Of a DNA stretch of 64,000 nucleotides, positions 21,077 through 30,681 are shown piece after piece (position 1 is the first letter of the stretch; every line of letters begins with the position of its first letter). This stretch comes from Neoarius graeffei (taxonomy: Eukaryota > Chordata > Actinopteri > Siluriformes > Ariidae): the NCBI RefSeq assembly GCF_027579695.1, contig NC_083582.1, positions 943,378-1,007,377 on the forward strand, written 5' to 3'. The notes beneath the pieces were generated by a model, which saw only the letters and a program-made list of their open reading frames with translations, did no database searches and was not told the origin of the DNA. The translations under genes and the position numbers were made by a program.

Positions 21077-21490
21077 TCAGACAAAGGAGGAAAAGCCAGC
21101 AATTGGTGGGCGGGGTGTGGTGGGTGGGGCCAAGCTGCTGGGTGGGCGTGGTGTAGCTGTTGTGGCCAAGCTGCTTGGTGGACGGTACAGGGTGGAGTGG
21201 GCGGAGCTTTGCTGTGACGGCGTGGGAGTCCGACTGCCTTTGGGTCTGAAGATGCTCTGAGGCTCGGCGTGGGCAGGGCTAGGGGGTGTGGCTGGAGTGG
21301 ACACAGGACCAGTCGTGGGAGTGGGGTCAGTAGGTTCTGACTGGCTGTAGGCAAAAGGTGGAGCTCTGGAGATTCCTTTCTGCTGTCGACGCCATGAATT
21401 GTAGTAAGTGGGGTCGCTGATGTAGTGATTAACGAACGAGTGCGTCTGATTCTGCAGGGTGGCATCAACCTCACATTCACTATCACTGCC
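21077..21490 (-). CDS. sdk2: Sidekick, terminal coding exon (cytoplasmic C-terminus)
   Basis: The acceptor CTCTCAG precedes 21490; the stop TGA is at 21079-21077. It encodes [14 protein letters not shown], then the highly conserved [20 protein letters not shown], then a Pro/Thr/Ser-rich low-complexity stretch and finally PIAGFSSFV, the Sidekick C-terminus that binds PDZ proteins such as MAGI scaffolds at synapses. Sidekicks are homophilic immunoglobulin-superfamily adhesion molecules that direct layer-specific synapse formation in the retina. The GISRA and SQQS...LYRPPSSLA segments resemble SDK2 more than SDK1 as I remember them; a paralogue call needs an alignment. Phase 0 start joins exactly to the exon ending at 21771. 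The Pro-rich section contains [17 protein letters not shown] near-repeats, likely from local slippage. Confidence 0.93.
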   Translation of the reverse strand, partial: GSDSECEVDATLQNQTHSFVNHYISDPTYYNSWRRQQKGISRAPPFAYSQSEPTDPTPTTGPVSTPATPPSPAHAEPQSIFRPKGSRTPTPSQQSSAHSTLYRPPSSLATTATPRPPSSLAPPTTPRPPIAGFSSFV

Positions 21491-21660
21491 CTGAGAGACA
21501 GACAGAGAGAGAGAGAAAGAGAGAGAGAGAGAAAGAGAGAGAGACAGTGAGACAGAGAAAGAGAGTGTGAGACAAAGAGAGAAAGAGAGAGACAGACAGG
21601 CAAAAAGAGTGAGCCAGAGCAAGAGAGACAGATAGAGACACAAAACAGAGAGAGAGAAAT
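21491..21660 (-). promoter_or_regulatory. Very long polypyrimidine tract at a sdk acceptor
   Basis: On the transcript strand, about 165 bases of CT/CTTT/CTGT-rich sequence run up to the CAG of the terminal exon. It is longer than an ordinary tract and derives from a GA-type microsatellite. Pyrimidine-binding splicing factors would be expected to bind; no effect is shown. Confidence 0.7.
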
Positions 21661-21706
21661 GATATCTTCATATATTGGTTGTTTATTAATGCCCTTCAAA
21701 TGACAA

Positions 21707-21711
<5 letters not shown>

Positions 21712-21768
<57 letters not shown>
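21712..21768. repeat. (TG)n microsatellite directly at a sdk donor
   Basis: About 28 TG units on the plus strand, that is (CA)n in the sdk transcript, beginning right after the donor GTAA of exon 21900-21771. Confidence 0.95.
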
Positions 21769-21770
<2 letters not shown>

Positions 21771-21900
21771 CTGTGAATCAGACAGCTCTGATTTTTTCTC
21801 AGTTAAGCTGCTGCTCTCGGCTTTAATCAGGTCACTGTATTTAGTGTTGATGTCTTCATCAGAGTAGTGCAGACTCCCAGGACTTGGCCTTGGAGGGGAC
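21771..21900 (-). CDS. sdk2: Sidekick, cytoplasmic exon
   Basis: A 130-nt exon between acceptor TGCAG and donor GTAACA. It encodes [20 protein letters not shown] and then [20 protein letters not shown] with DSQ at the end, the conserved Sidekick cytoplasmic segment. It begins one base into a codon (AG|G gives Arg with the previous exon) and ends in phase 0, matching its neighbours. It is unusual in being flanked on both sides by complementary dinucleotide repeats (UG-rich before, CA after in the transcript). Since 130 is not a multiple of three, skipping this exon would shift the frame. Confidence 0.93.
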
Positions 21901-21902
21901 CT

Positions 21903-21968
21903 GCACACACACACACACACACACGCACACATATACACACACACACACACACGCACACATACACACAC
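21903..21968. repeat. (CA)n microsatellite directly at a sdk acceptor
   Basis: CA-rich with a few CG and TATA interruptions. In the transcript it reads (UG)n up to the acceptor TGCAG of the 21900-21771 exon, replacing a usual pyrimidine tract. Confidence 0.93.
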
Positions 21969-22214
21969 AGTCAGTCAGATGTGTATATGGACACGTGTCT
22001 CATGTGTCAGATGTGTGTTTTGTTTTGCCTCTGCTAATGCATTACCTGCCCTTCAGGTGTATTCACTAACTCAAATTTCTTTTCCTGAAACCAATTCCAC
22101 ATTCATATCTTTGAATTGTAAAAACACAAAAACCTGGTCATGAATTCAGTGCATTTGAAATTCTTAACACTAACAATGACATGTAGCTGCAAAAAAATAA
22201 GTCTACCCAGTCAA

Positions 22215-22461
22215 TTCTGTTATTTATTATTTACAGGCCCCTGGGGCCATATTCTGAGTTTCTTTCTGAATTTGCGGATTTCATCTCAGACCTGTGTGTT
22301 TCTTTAGACAAAGCTTTAGTTGTCTGAGATTTTAATATTCATTTCAATAACCCAGAAGATCCTCTGAAAACAGTGTTCGTGTCCATTTTAGATTCAGTAG
22401 GGGTTAATCAGAACGTCATAGGACCGACCCATAATGGTGGTCACACTCTTGATCTAATACA
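22215..22461 (+). pseudogene. L2 endonuclease fragment in sdk intron
   Basis: The plus strand encodes a Y-PPGPYSEFLSEFADFISDL block, an FNIHFNNPEDPLK block preceded by a stop where GDFN is normally found, and VFVSILDSVGVNQNV with HNGGHTLDLI. This is an APE-type endonuclease piece of the L2 subfamily seen elsewhere in the window. A Tc1-like relic follows directly. Confidence 0.82.
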
Positions 22462-22868
22462 CTGCCCTATCAAAAAAAAAAAAAGTAATGCACTCTAATA
22501 CTGTATTTGGTTGCTCTGCCTTTAACTTTGATTACAGCATGCATTCGCTGTGGCATTGTTCTGATAAACTTGTGCAATGTCACAACATTTATTTCAGTCC
22601 AGAGTTGTATTAATTTTTCACTGAGATCTTGTGTTGACGATGGGAGAGTCGAACCACTGCATAAAATCCTCTCCAGCATCCCAGAGACTCTCAGTGGGGT
22701 TAAGGTCGGGACTCTGTGGTGGTTAATTCATGTGTAAAATGATTCCTCGTGCTTCCTGAACCACTCTTTCACTATCTGAGCCCAAATTTTATTCCGATAA
22801 AAGAATAAAAACCCCACTGATATGAACCTGCTTCTTCAGTACATTCAGGTCTTCAGCTGACTTCATTC
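22462..22868 (-). pseudogene. Tc1-like transposase relic, catalytic end
   Basis: The minus strand carries SPDLNPTESLWDAGEDFMQW (from about 22712 downwards), the typical block around the last catalytic glutamate of Tc1-type transposases. The rest is decayed. It starts after CACTGCCCTATC with a poly-A run at 22472-22484. Confidence 0.7.
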
Positions 22869-22985
22869 TCAGGGATAAATTCATTTATTAGCTCATATGT
22901 TTAAATTCTTTATTTTTTTGTAAAACTGCTTTATGAAAATGTCTGTTGTCAAAAATGCTATAAATTGACTTGACTTGTATCCATT
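22869..22985 (+). mobile_element. L2 3'-tail remnant
   Basis: AGGGATAAATTCATTTATTAG ... TGTAAAACTGCTTTATGAAAATG ... AAATTGACTTGACTTG is the family 3' end. It may be the other end of the fragment starting at 22215, with the Tc1 relic in between. Confidence 0.75.
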
Positions 22986-23190
22986 CATTATTTTACACTT
23001 TTAGCTCAAAATGCCTTAAATTTGCATATTCATTACCACAAACATGCAATCTGGATATGTGATTTTGCTCATCTGAAATACACAATCCACTATAGAGATT
23101 GTTAGTGAACAAGAATGCTTTTATTTTTTATTATTATTATTATTATTTTAAGTTTTAGAGATCAACAGCGAGGTGGTTGAGAAGACCGAC

Positions 23191-23329
23191 CTGGTGTAGA
23201 TGCCGTTTTTTCGGTTGAAGGAGGTTTTGATGGACAGGCGGCGGTTGTTCAATTCCAGTGCAGGAAAGCGACTCTCATCCAGTCCCACCATTTCTCCATG
23301 GGTCAGAGTGGTACAGTTAGGGCTGTTAC
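23191..23329 (-). CDS. sdk2: Sidekick, juxtamembrane cytoplasmic exon
   Basis: 139-nt exon with acceptor TTCTCAG before 23329 and donor GTCGGT after 23191. It encodes [20 protein letters not shown] and [20 protein letters not shown] with NGIYTR, a conserved Sidekick cytoplasmic stretch (the [12 protein letters not shown] form is the SDK2-like version in my memory). It starts with the last two bases of a Gly codon and ends after two bases of an Arg codon, so both junctions fit the flanking exons. Function of this stretch is not known in detail. Confidence 0.93.
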
Positions 23330-23444
23330 CTGAGAACACACACATACACACACAGGTAGGTCCACTTGGGAAGCAAAGAACACAGTCATTTAGAGAGAGA
23401 TAATTATCATAAATGAGACACAGGCTGAAGTAAAGCCAATTTAC

Positions 23445-23582
23445 CCATCTCCTTTTTGGCATATTTCTTGCTCTGTCCTCGAATGATGAGGATGAACACC
23501 AGCAGGAGGATGAAGATCAGACCAACCAATGCCATCACGACCAGGAACCACCACTCTTCATAGAACGGAGCCACCTTGTGAG
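23445..23582 (-). CDS. sdk2: Sidekick, transmembrane exon
   Basis: 138-nt exon; acceptor CTCTAG before 23582, donor GGTAAA after 23445. It encodes [11 protein letters not shown], then a ~23-residue hydrophobic segment ([20 protein letters not shown]) and the basic stop-transfer GQSKKYAKK. The FYEEWW motif immediately before the membrane is a Sidekick signature. Its upstream partner exon lies 31.4 kb away at 54943; the phases (one base, then two bases: G|CT = Ala) match. Confidence 0.95.
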
Positions 23583-24117
23583 CTAGAGTTGAAAACACAG
23601 ACATTTTCTCTTTTATAAATGTTCTTTAATTAAGTCATGAACATTGTATGTTGTTGTTGTTGTAACGTAATTATAGACGAAGTGGTGATGAAACTGAATT
23701 AGAGTTACCACCCTGAAGATGATTTTCCTATCACATCGCTTTGTGTTTTCTTATGTCTATACCACAGCAATTTGCCAACAATTATAATTTTTAATCCATC
23801 AAAGAATGTCATACTTTATGGCCATAAATAGTTAAATTTAATTTCATGAAACACCTATGTTCATGGAACGAGTTAGTTCCTGTTCTCACTTACAGTGGTT
23901 CCCTCATCAATCTCTCTTTTTTCTCTCTCTTGAAGTTAATAGGACAAAAACTGCAGCTTGTTATGCTCCTGCAGGGATGCGACTAAGGGGAGGCCCGAGT
24001 GTGAAGCATGACAACACCTCTGCCCACCCTAGTATGACATTATTATGAAACAGGTGAGCCTTTTTTTCTTTTTTTTAATACAATCTGCCATGGCTGCTTT
24101 GATTAAACAGTGCAGGC
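23583..24117. other. Intronic sequence, nothing recognised
   Basis: AT-rich, with no repeat I can name and no exon-like conservation. Confidence 0.5.
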
Positions 24118-24290
24118 TCTTTGTTGGTACTGAGAATACTGAAGGCTCCAGCAGGGGGCAAAGCTTTTTCTCACAAAGCCACTCGGTAATGGAATAGCCT
24201 TCCACTTAGTGTTCAGGACTCAGACACAGTCTTCGTCTTTAGGTCTCGGCTGAAAACCTATTTGTTTTGTTTACTAAAAGCGTTTTGTTA
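24118..24290 (+). pseudogene. L2 ORF2 C-terminal scrap
   Basis: Encodes a GGKAFSHKATR-like block, WNSLPLSVQDSDTVFVFRSR and LKTYLF, equivalent to the end of ORF2 in copies A and D. Contains a stop and indels; no 3' tail follows. Confidence 0.75.
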
Positions 24291-24942
24291 AAGGTGCAGT
24301 CAGTGATTCTAATTCAATACATGTTTTGTCAAATTCAGTGAATATCTCCCCACGGTCCACTTGCTGTTCATTCTGTGTGTACGCTGAAAAAACCCCTCTG
24401 GTGTTCGTATACAGCCCTGACTGGAAACAAACACACACTATTCCAGTGCACTTGCACACAGGCCAGGGGGGAACGGAGGGGGAGGGGAGGTGGGGGAAAG
24501 GGGGCAGTTGGAGTGACAGGGAAGATAAACCTGGCACATGCTAATAAGCAGAACAGGCCAACATAATCACATTGTCAAAAATGAGAAACAGCCGAGAAAT
24601 AGCCACAGAAATGGCGAGAAGAACAAAAATTGAAAAGGTAATGATAAGATCAGGCAGGTGTGAAGAGCAGCGTTAACATCACTGAGGCTTTCCAATGGTA
24701 AGAAACCTCTGAGAGTTGAAAAGCATGAAGAAAGATGCGGAGTGTGCTCGGTTTCTGCTTGACAGGTGGGTAACTTTAGTTTTGCTGTGTTTCACAGAAC
24801 CAACAGGTCAGTATTGTTTTGTTCCATTTGCTAATGTTTGTGATCACTAATCCAATTGGTTAGCTAGCAAGCAGGCACATGTATCACATTTCGGTGTCAG
24901 GTGATGTTAAATTACATTCAGCTTGGTTTCTAATTTGCCAAG
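24291..24942. other. Intronic flank of the Gypsy insertion
   Basis: No gene. AGTGAATATCTCCCCACGG and neighbouring sequence look like a dispersed repeat, but I cannot assign it. The sequence ends with TTTGCCAAG, of which CCAAG (24938-24942) is the Gypsy target-site duplication. Confidence 0.4.
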
Positions 24943-25236
24943 TGTGGCAGCAGGGGCGTGGCCAAGCAACAGTCTGTGAATGGAGGGCGGGGTCGGTAAG
25001 TGGCTAAGTCATTCCACCTGCTGTCAATTAATGTGTGTGTGTTTGTTACAGGGATGGAGCATAAAAGGAGAGAGAGAGCAGAGAAAGGGAGCTCTCTCCC
25101 CAACCACAATGCATGTGTGAGCGCATGAGTGAAAGAGTGAATGAAAGAAAGCTGAAAAGCCAAAATAAAAATGTTTGTGTAAACATCAACTCTTGCCTGC
25201 TGTGCTTCTGTGCTCCACCCACATCAGGAAGTGCTA
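24943..25236 (+). repeat. Gypsy 5' LTR
   Basis: Starts TGTGGCAGCAGGGGCGTGGC. Contains the TATA-like CATAAAAGGAG near 25059 and an AATAAAAATG polyadenylation-type signal near 25165. Ends AGGAAGTGCTA; the terminal CA present in the 3' LTR is replaced by GT. Otherwise closely similar to the 3' LTR. Confidence 0.92.
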
Positions 25237-25237
25237 G

Positions 25238-25255
25238 TGGTGCTGAAACCCGGGA
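25238..25255 (+). other. Primer-binding site, tRNA-Phe type
   Basis: TGGTGCTGAAACCCGGGA directly follows the 5' LTR. It is complementary, with one mismatch, to the 3' end of vertebrate tRNA-Phe (the expected site has GCC where this has GCT). Confidence 0.75.
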
Positions 25256-25275
25256 GCACAGAAGGGAACCACCCC

Positions 25276-25965
25276 ATGGAGTCCTCGCCATTCGAAGAGC
25301 TCATCCTTGCCCTCGCTACCGCCCAGCAGAACCAGCATCAAGCGCTGATCACCCTCCGAAAGGAGCAGGAGCAACGCTTCGAGGCCTTGATGCTGGCCCA
25401 GCAGGAAGATCGCCAGGCGTTCCGGCACCTGCTCGCGTCAGCAGGGGCGTCGACCACCACTGCCACCACCCTCACGAAGATGGGACCGCAAGACGATCAA
25501 GAAGCATTCCTCGCTCTCTTCGAGCAAGCAGACGAGGCGTGGGGGTGGCCACTGGAGCAGCACGTGGCGCACCTCCTCCCGCTCCTGACTGGTGAGGCGC
25601 AGCTCACAGCGCAGCAGCTCCCTGCTGTCAGCCGGCTGGCCTACACAGACCTAAGGAAAGCCATCCTGCAGCGGCTCGGCTGTTCCCCGGAGCAAAATCG
25701 CCAGCGCTTCCAGGCGCTGGCATCGGAGGAGGTCAGCCGGCTGTTTGCATTTGGCCAGCAACTCCGGGACACCTGCCGGTGGTGGCTGAGGGCAGAAGAC
25801 CGCGACGCTGACGAGATCATCGATCTGGTGGCACTGGAGCAGTTTGTCTCTCGACTTCCAGAAGGAATGGCGGAATGGGTCCAGTATCATCACCCGGTGT
25901 CGCTGCAGCGAGCCATCAAGCTGGTGGAGGACCATCTGGAGGCAGCTCCGACGGCAGGCAGATGA
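25276..25965 (+). CDS. Gypsy gag protein with SCAN-like domain
   Basis: Open frame of 229 codons from the ATG at 25276 (an in-frame ATG at 25210 lies inside the LTR and is unlikely to be used) to TGA at 25963-25965. An N-terminal Gln/Glu-rich helical region is followed by DQEAFLALFEQADEAWGWPL and a C-terminal SCAN-like block: RQRFQALASEEVSRLFAFGQ, QLRDTCRWWLRAE, LEQFVSRLPEGMAEWVQYHH and AIKLVEDHLE. Gag of Gmr1-like Gypsy elements is the published source of the vertebrate SCAN domain found in zinc-finger proteins, and this protein fits. Gag would form the particle core. The frame lacks an intact zinc knuckle, which appears degraded in another frame downstream. Confidence 0.88.
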   Translation: MESSPFEELILALATAQQNQHQALITLRKEQEQRFEALMLAQQEDRQAFRHLLASAGASTTTATTLTKMGPQDDQEAFLALFEQADEAWGWPLEQHVAHLLPLLTGEAQLTAQQLPAVSRLAYTDLRKAILQRLGCSPEQNRQRFQALASEEVSRLFAFGQQLRDTCRWWLRAEDRDADEIIDLVALEQFVSRLPEGMAEWVQYHHPVSLQRAIKLVEDHLEAAPTAGR

Positions 25966-26463
25966 GCCATCTCCCCTTGCTTCTCTTCTCTCTCTCTCTC
26001 TCTTTTCTCCCCCTGTCTCTTGTCCCCCTCTCCACCCCATTCCCCTGCCACAGAGGTGGTGGCTGGCTCCTCCCCAGCTGGCCCGTTGCACCCATGGTGT
26101 CCTCCCCTCTCCCTCTCCTGTGTCTGTGTTGTCTCCCCCTCAGGTGAGTGACACCCATAACACCAGTGCAGAGGGAAAGCCTGGGCCGGTGTGCTGGCCC
26201 GGTGGGGAATCGGAGCATCTCCAAGGTCAGAGTTCCGCAAGGGAGGTGGGTGCTGTAATCCAGATCCCCAACGTGCCAGAAACCACCCCCGATCGGGCCA
26301 GAATGTATCGCATACCGGTGAGTATTCAAGGGACTACATATCATGCTTTGGTGGATTCCAATTGTAATCAGACCTCAATTCACCAATGCCTAGTGCAAGG
26401 TGAAGCATTGGGGGGAGCACAAGCGGTGAAAGTGTTGTGTGTGCACGGGGATGTTCACCATTA
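25966..26463 (+). pseudogene. Gypsy zinc-knuckle and protease region, first part
   Basis: After the gag stop a CT-rich spacer follows. The readable frame then gives CWPGGESEHLQ, a broken zinc knuckle, and YRIPVSIQGTTYHALVDSN, a retropepsin region in which the usual Asp-Ser-Gly is Asp-Ser-Asn. At 26463 an L2 is inserted (duplicated CACCATTA); the reading continues at 27617. Confidence 0.8.
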
Positions 26464-27616
26464 ATAAAATCAAATCAAGTTTATTTGTATAGCGCTTTTA
26501 ACAATAAACACTGTCGCAAAGCAGCTTTACAGAATTTGAACGACTTGAAACATGAGCTAATTTTATCCCTAATCTATCCCCAATGAGCAAGCCTGTGGCG
26601 ACGGTGGCAAGGAAAAACTCCCTCAGACGACATGAGGAAGAAACCTCGAGAGGAACCAGACTCAAAAGGGAACCCATCCTCATTTGGGCAACAACAGACA
26701 GCCTGACTATAATATTAACAGTTTTAACAGGTATAACCCTCAACTGTCCTCATGGGGCCGTCCTTCACAGGAGCGGTGCGATAAAACTCCGACCAGACAC
26801 AGGGCACCAGGATGGATCAAGCAGGTCCGAGGGGCAGAAGAGGCCAGCATCTCAATCCCAGGATCAACATGTAACTCAGAGGGACAGATTGGGGGGGAGA
26901 GAGAGAAAGAAAACACAGGTTGTTAGGTATGCCCTAAAAATGACAAGTATTAAATCTGTGTGGTAGGCTCGCAGAGACGAGAGTCTTTACATCAGGCATA
27001 ACACACAACAATGGCATGTTAATATGGTAAAATATATCATGACCTGCTCTGGCTGGATGCTTGATTGGGTGATGGAAGCACACTCCTCAGCAATGATGAG
27101 ATGCAGATGGGACCCTTAGGGCTGGCCAAGACAATTCAGTTACATTTCACCGGGTCTGGGACATGCGACAGAATGTCTGATGTCCGATTCCCTGCAGGCT
27201 ACGATAGCCAGTCGAGGTCTCCACCCTCTCCACCAAAAGATTTCCTGTTGACTCCATGTAACTCAGAGGGACAGATTTGGGGTGGGGAGGAGGGAAAGAA
27301 AACACAGGTGGTTAGGTATGCCCAATGTCACCTGAATAAGTAGGAACAGTATACATATTGCACCGAGTACAAGCAGGGACTCCGGCAACTAACTATGACA
27401 GCATAACTAAAAGGAGAGAGCCAGAAGGTAACACAGGCATGAGGGGCCCCGGGACATAAAGCAGCAGCCACTACACCGTCAACAAACTCGAGTGAGCAAG
27501 CAAGTGGGGACTGACAGCATCCATACATCCCAGTTTACCAAAACACTCTATGTCTGAGGACCCTCCAGATCTACTCCTTTACCTCATAAACACCATTAAC
27601 AAAAGGCTTGACTAAA
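26464..27616 (-). mobile_element. L2 copy B, 3' UTR only, nested in the Gypsy
   Basis: Minus-strand L2 3' end: the tail (AATCAAATCAAGTTTATTTG on the plus strand) is at 26466 and the ORF2 end (plus-strand CACAAGGCTTGACTAAAC type) is at about 27600. Flanked by an 8-bp duplication CACCATTA (26456-26463 and 27617-27624). Removing it restores a continuous reading in the Gypsy protease region. Confidence 0.92.
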
Positions 27617-27800
27617 CACCATTACCCTCTAGTGTCTGTCCAAATTCTATTCCGGGGCCAAATACATAGAATAAAGGCGGCGGTTAGTCCCCGTCTCACC
27701 CACTTGTTGATTTTGGGTACTGATTGGCCAGGATTTAAAAACCTAATGGAATATTTAACACACAGTGGGTCCTGCACTTATAGGTCACGGGAAGATCCCA
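27617..27800 (+). pseudogene. Gypsy protease region, second part
   Basis: Continues with PLVSVQILFRGQIHRIKAAV, then HLLILGTDWPGF, where LLILGTDWP is the typical C-terminal protease signature (I/L-L-G-x-D). An open linker leads into the integrase. Confidence 0.8.
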
Positions 27801-29130
27801 GTGTGGCATTGACTGGAGAAGCTGTCGCAGAGCCGTCTACATCAACACCGCGTCAGAGTGAGGAGCAGCCCGCTCCTCCTCACTCTCTTGGGGATTCCCT
27901 TGAGGATTTCCCGTTAGAGCAGTCGGGAGATGAGATTCTGCGGCATGCGTTTGACCAAGTGAGAGTAATCGATGGTCAAACTCTTCAGCCAAGCGCAGCA
28001 CCGACTTTCCCCTATTTTGCCATTATTAAAGATAGATTGTACCGAATGATGCAGGACACTCAAACTAAGGAACAAATAACCCAGTTGTTAATCCCAAAGA
28101 GCTGTAGAGAACTCGTATTCCATACGGCTCACTTTAATCCCATGGCTGGACACTTGGGGCAAGATAAAACACTAGCCTGAATAATGGCCCGGTTCTACTG
28201 GCCAGGGATTCACGGGGATGTCCGGTGGTGGTGTGCGGCATGCCGTGAATGCCAATTAGTAAATTCCGCGGCCACTCCAAAAGCGCCTTTGCGTCCTCTT
28301 CCTCTAAGTGAGACCCCGTTTGAGCAAATTGGGATGGATCTCGTCAGGCCATAAGATTGGTTAGCATGGGGATATTGCTTTATTTTAGTTCTGGTGGACT
28401 ATGCAATGCGATATCCAGAAGCAGTGCCTCTCCACAATCTCTCAGCACGCAGTATTGCGGAAGCGCTCTTCCGCTTTATCTCCCAGGTCGGGATTCCGAA
28501 AGAAATCCTGACAGACCAAGGCACTTTGTTTATGTCACGCACACTGCATGAGCTGTATGGGTTACTGGGGATTAAGTCTATCTGCACCAATGTCTATCAC
28601 CCACAAATAGATGGCTTAGTAGAGCAATTTAACCACTCAAAAACATAATCCGTAAATTCGTAAGTGAAGATGCATGTAATTGGGATAAGTGGCTCGAGCC
28701 CCTGTTATTCGCAGTACGAGAGGTCCCATAAGCCTCCCCGGGGTTTTCTCCCTTTGAATTATTATATGGGCGTAAGCCGCGTGGCATTCTGGACGTGCTA
28801 CTGGAAAACTGGGAGGAGGGACATTCACCGAGTAAAAATGAAATCCAGTACGTTCTTGACCTGCGCGCAAAACTCCACACCCTCATGCACATAACCCAGG
28901 AGAATTTACGTCAGGCACAAGAACGTCAAAGCCAGCTGTATGACAGGGGCACGCGCCTTAGAGAGTTCACGCCAGGAGATAAAGTGCTTGTATTATTGCC
29001 CATGTCGAGTTCTAAACTAGTCGCCAAGTGGCAAGGGCCCTTTAAGGTCACACGGTGAGTCGGGGATGTCAACTATGAGGTGAAGTGAACGGATAGGGGC
29101 GGTGCACTGAAAATCTACCACCTCAACCTT
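27801..29130 (+). pseudogene. Gypsy integrase, upstream of RT
   Basis: Zinc-binding HHCC module: HFNPMAGHLGQDKTLA near 28132-28179, then a stop, then a FYWPGIHGDVRWWCAACREC block. Catalytic core: GMDLV near 28330, LTDQGTLFMSRTL near 28507 and VEQFN near 28620; there are 35 residues between the second Asp and the Glu, the D,D-35-E spacing. A C-terminal GPY/F-type module follows (FTPGDKVLVLL and VAKWQGPFKVTR at 28968-29058). At least four stops or frameshifts. The enzyme would insert element cDNA; this copy cannot. Confidence 0.9.
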
Positions 29131-29229
29131 TTAAAACACTGGAATGAGGGGGTCCCCATGGTGTTGGCGTCGGTAGTCCCAGAGAAGGCGGAGCTGGGGC
29201 CGGACGTAAAAAGATAACATCTCGGACCA

Positions 29230-29972
29230 CTCCGGTCCCTTGTGGAGACCACCTCTCACTGGCCCACCTCATGGAGGTAGCCAAGTTGCAGAAGGAATTT
29301 TCCGACGTGTTCTCGCCCCTTCCTGGTCGTACCCACCTCATAGAACACCACATTGAAATGACCCCGGGGGTGGTAGTGTGTAGCCGCCCTTGCTGATTGC
29401 CTGAACACAAGAAAAAGGTGGTTTGGGATGAACTCAAGGCCATGCTTGAAATGGGCATAGTCGAGGAGTCCCACAGTGACTGGAGCAACCCAGTGGTCCT
29501 GGTTCCCAAGACTGACGGGTCGGTCCGGTTCTGTGCGGACTATAGAAAGGTCAATGTGGTGTCTAAATTTGATGCATACCCAATGCCTCGCATTGATGAG
29601 TTGCTTGATCAGTTAGGCACTGCTCGCTTTTATTCGACACTGGATCTAACAAAGGGCTATTGGCAGATCCCCTTGACTCCTCTAACCCGAGAGAAAACGG
29701 CCTTTTCCACACCATTTGGATTACACCAATTTGTCACGCTCCCTTTTGGGCTGTTTGGGGTGCCCGCTACGTTCCAGCGGCTTATGGACAGGGTCCTCTG
29801 CCCTCACGCTGCCTACGCGGTTGCCTACCTAGAGGACATCGTAATTTACAGTAATGATTGACCGCGGCACTTGGAACACCCGAGGGCCATTCTAAAGTCA
29901 CTGAGGCAAGCGGGCCTCACAGCTAACCCAAAAAAGTGTGCAATTGGGTGGGTAGAAGTATGATATCTGGGG
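29230..29972 (+). pseudogene. Gypsy reverse transcriptase
   Basis: FSDVFSPLPGRTHLIEHHIE near 29300, MLEMGIVEESHSDWSNPVVL near 29440, VRFCADYRKVN near 29523, YSTLDLTKGYWQIPL with the first catalytic Asp near 29632, then PFGLFGVPATFQRLMDRVL. The active-site motif reads AYLEDIVIYSND (near 29827), where Tyr-x-Asp-Asp is expected, so one catalytic aspartate is lost. TGA at 29859-29861 and a later TGA end the frame. Confidence 0.92.
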
Positions 29973-30652
29973 TTGCACTTGGGCCATGGGCAGGTGCGTG
30001 CCCAAATTAACAAGACCACAACAATTGCGGCCTGCCCGAGGCCCAAGACCAAAAAGGAGGTGAGATGGTTCTTGGGGCTAGCTGGCTATTATCGTAGGTT
30101 TCTACCTAATTATTCGGACATCACCAGCCTGCTAACCGACCTCAAGAAAAAGGGGGCTCCAGATCCAGTCCAGTGGACGGAGCAGTGCCAACAGGCCTTC
30201 CCTGAGGTAAAAGCTGCACTGTGTGTGGGGCCACTTTTACACTCCCCTGACTTCCCTCTCCCCTTTATTTTGCAGTCTGATGCATCAGACAGAGGGCTGG
30301 GGGCCGTTTTGTCCCAGGAGGTGGAGGGCGAGGAGTGCCCCGTGCTGTACATCAGCCAGAAACTCTCAATGCGTGAAAGCAGGTACAGCACAATCGAGAA
30401 GGAGTGTCTTGCCATCAAGTGGGCGGTCCTCACCCTCCGATACTACCTGCTGGGGCGCCCTTTCACTCTCTGTTCGGACCATGCGCCCCTCCAGTGGCTC
30501 CACCGCATAAAGGATGCCAATGCACGGATCACCCGTTGGTATCTCGCCCTCCAGCCATTTAAGTTCAAGGTGATCCACAGGCCGGGGGCGCACATGGTGG
30601 TGGCGGACTTCCTGTCCTGTCAGGGGGGAGAGTCAGCTTCAGGCCCGACGGC
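29973..30652 (+). pseudogene. Gypsy RT connection and RNase H
   Basis: An open stretch with RWFLGLAGYYRRFLPNYSDI, LQSDASDRGLGAVLSQEVEG (first RNase H Asp), ESRYSTIEKECLAIKWAVLT (Glu), FTLCSDHAPLQWL (Asp) and DFLSCQGGE at the end, where the usual last-motif context is altered. RNase H would remove RNA from the cDNA hybrid. No integrase follows; the polypurine tract and LTR come at once. Confidence 0.92.
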
Positions 30653-30668
30653 TCCCCGGCCTAAGTCC

Positions 30669-30681
30669 GGTGGTGGGGGTA
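30669..30681 (+). other. Gypsy polypurine tract
   Basis: GGTGGTGGGGGTA immediately before the 3' LTR TGTGGCAG. Confidence 0.7.

Noticed and set aside
21043..21699. Two long overlapping minus-strand frames (218 and 188 codons) as whole genes
   Set aside because: Only the 21077-21490 part in one frame is the sdk exon; the rest is translated CT-repeat intron, and the other frame is a shadow.
25844..26464. 206-codon frame as a separate Gypsy protein
   Set aside because: Its first part overlaps gag in another frame and its middle is a CT-rich spacer; only the end is protease sequence.
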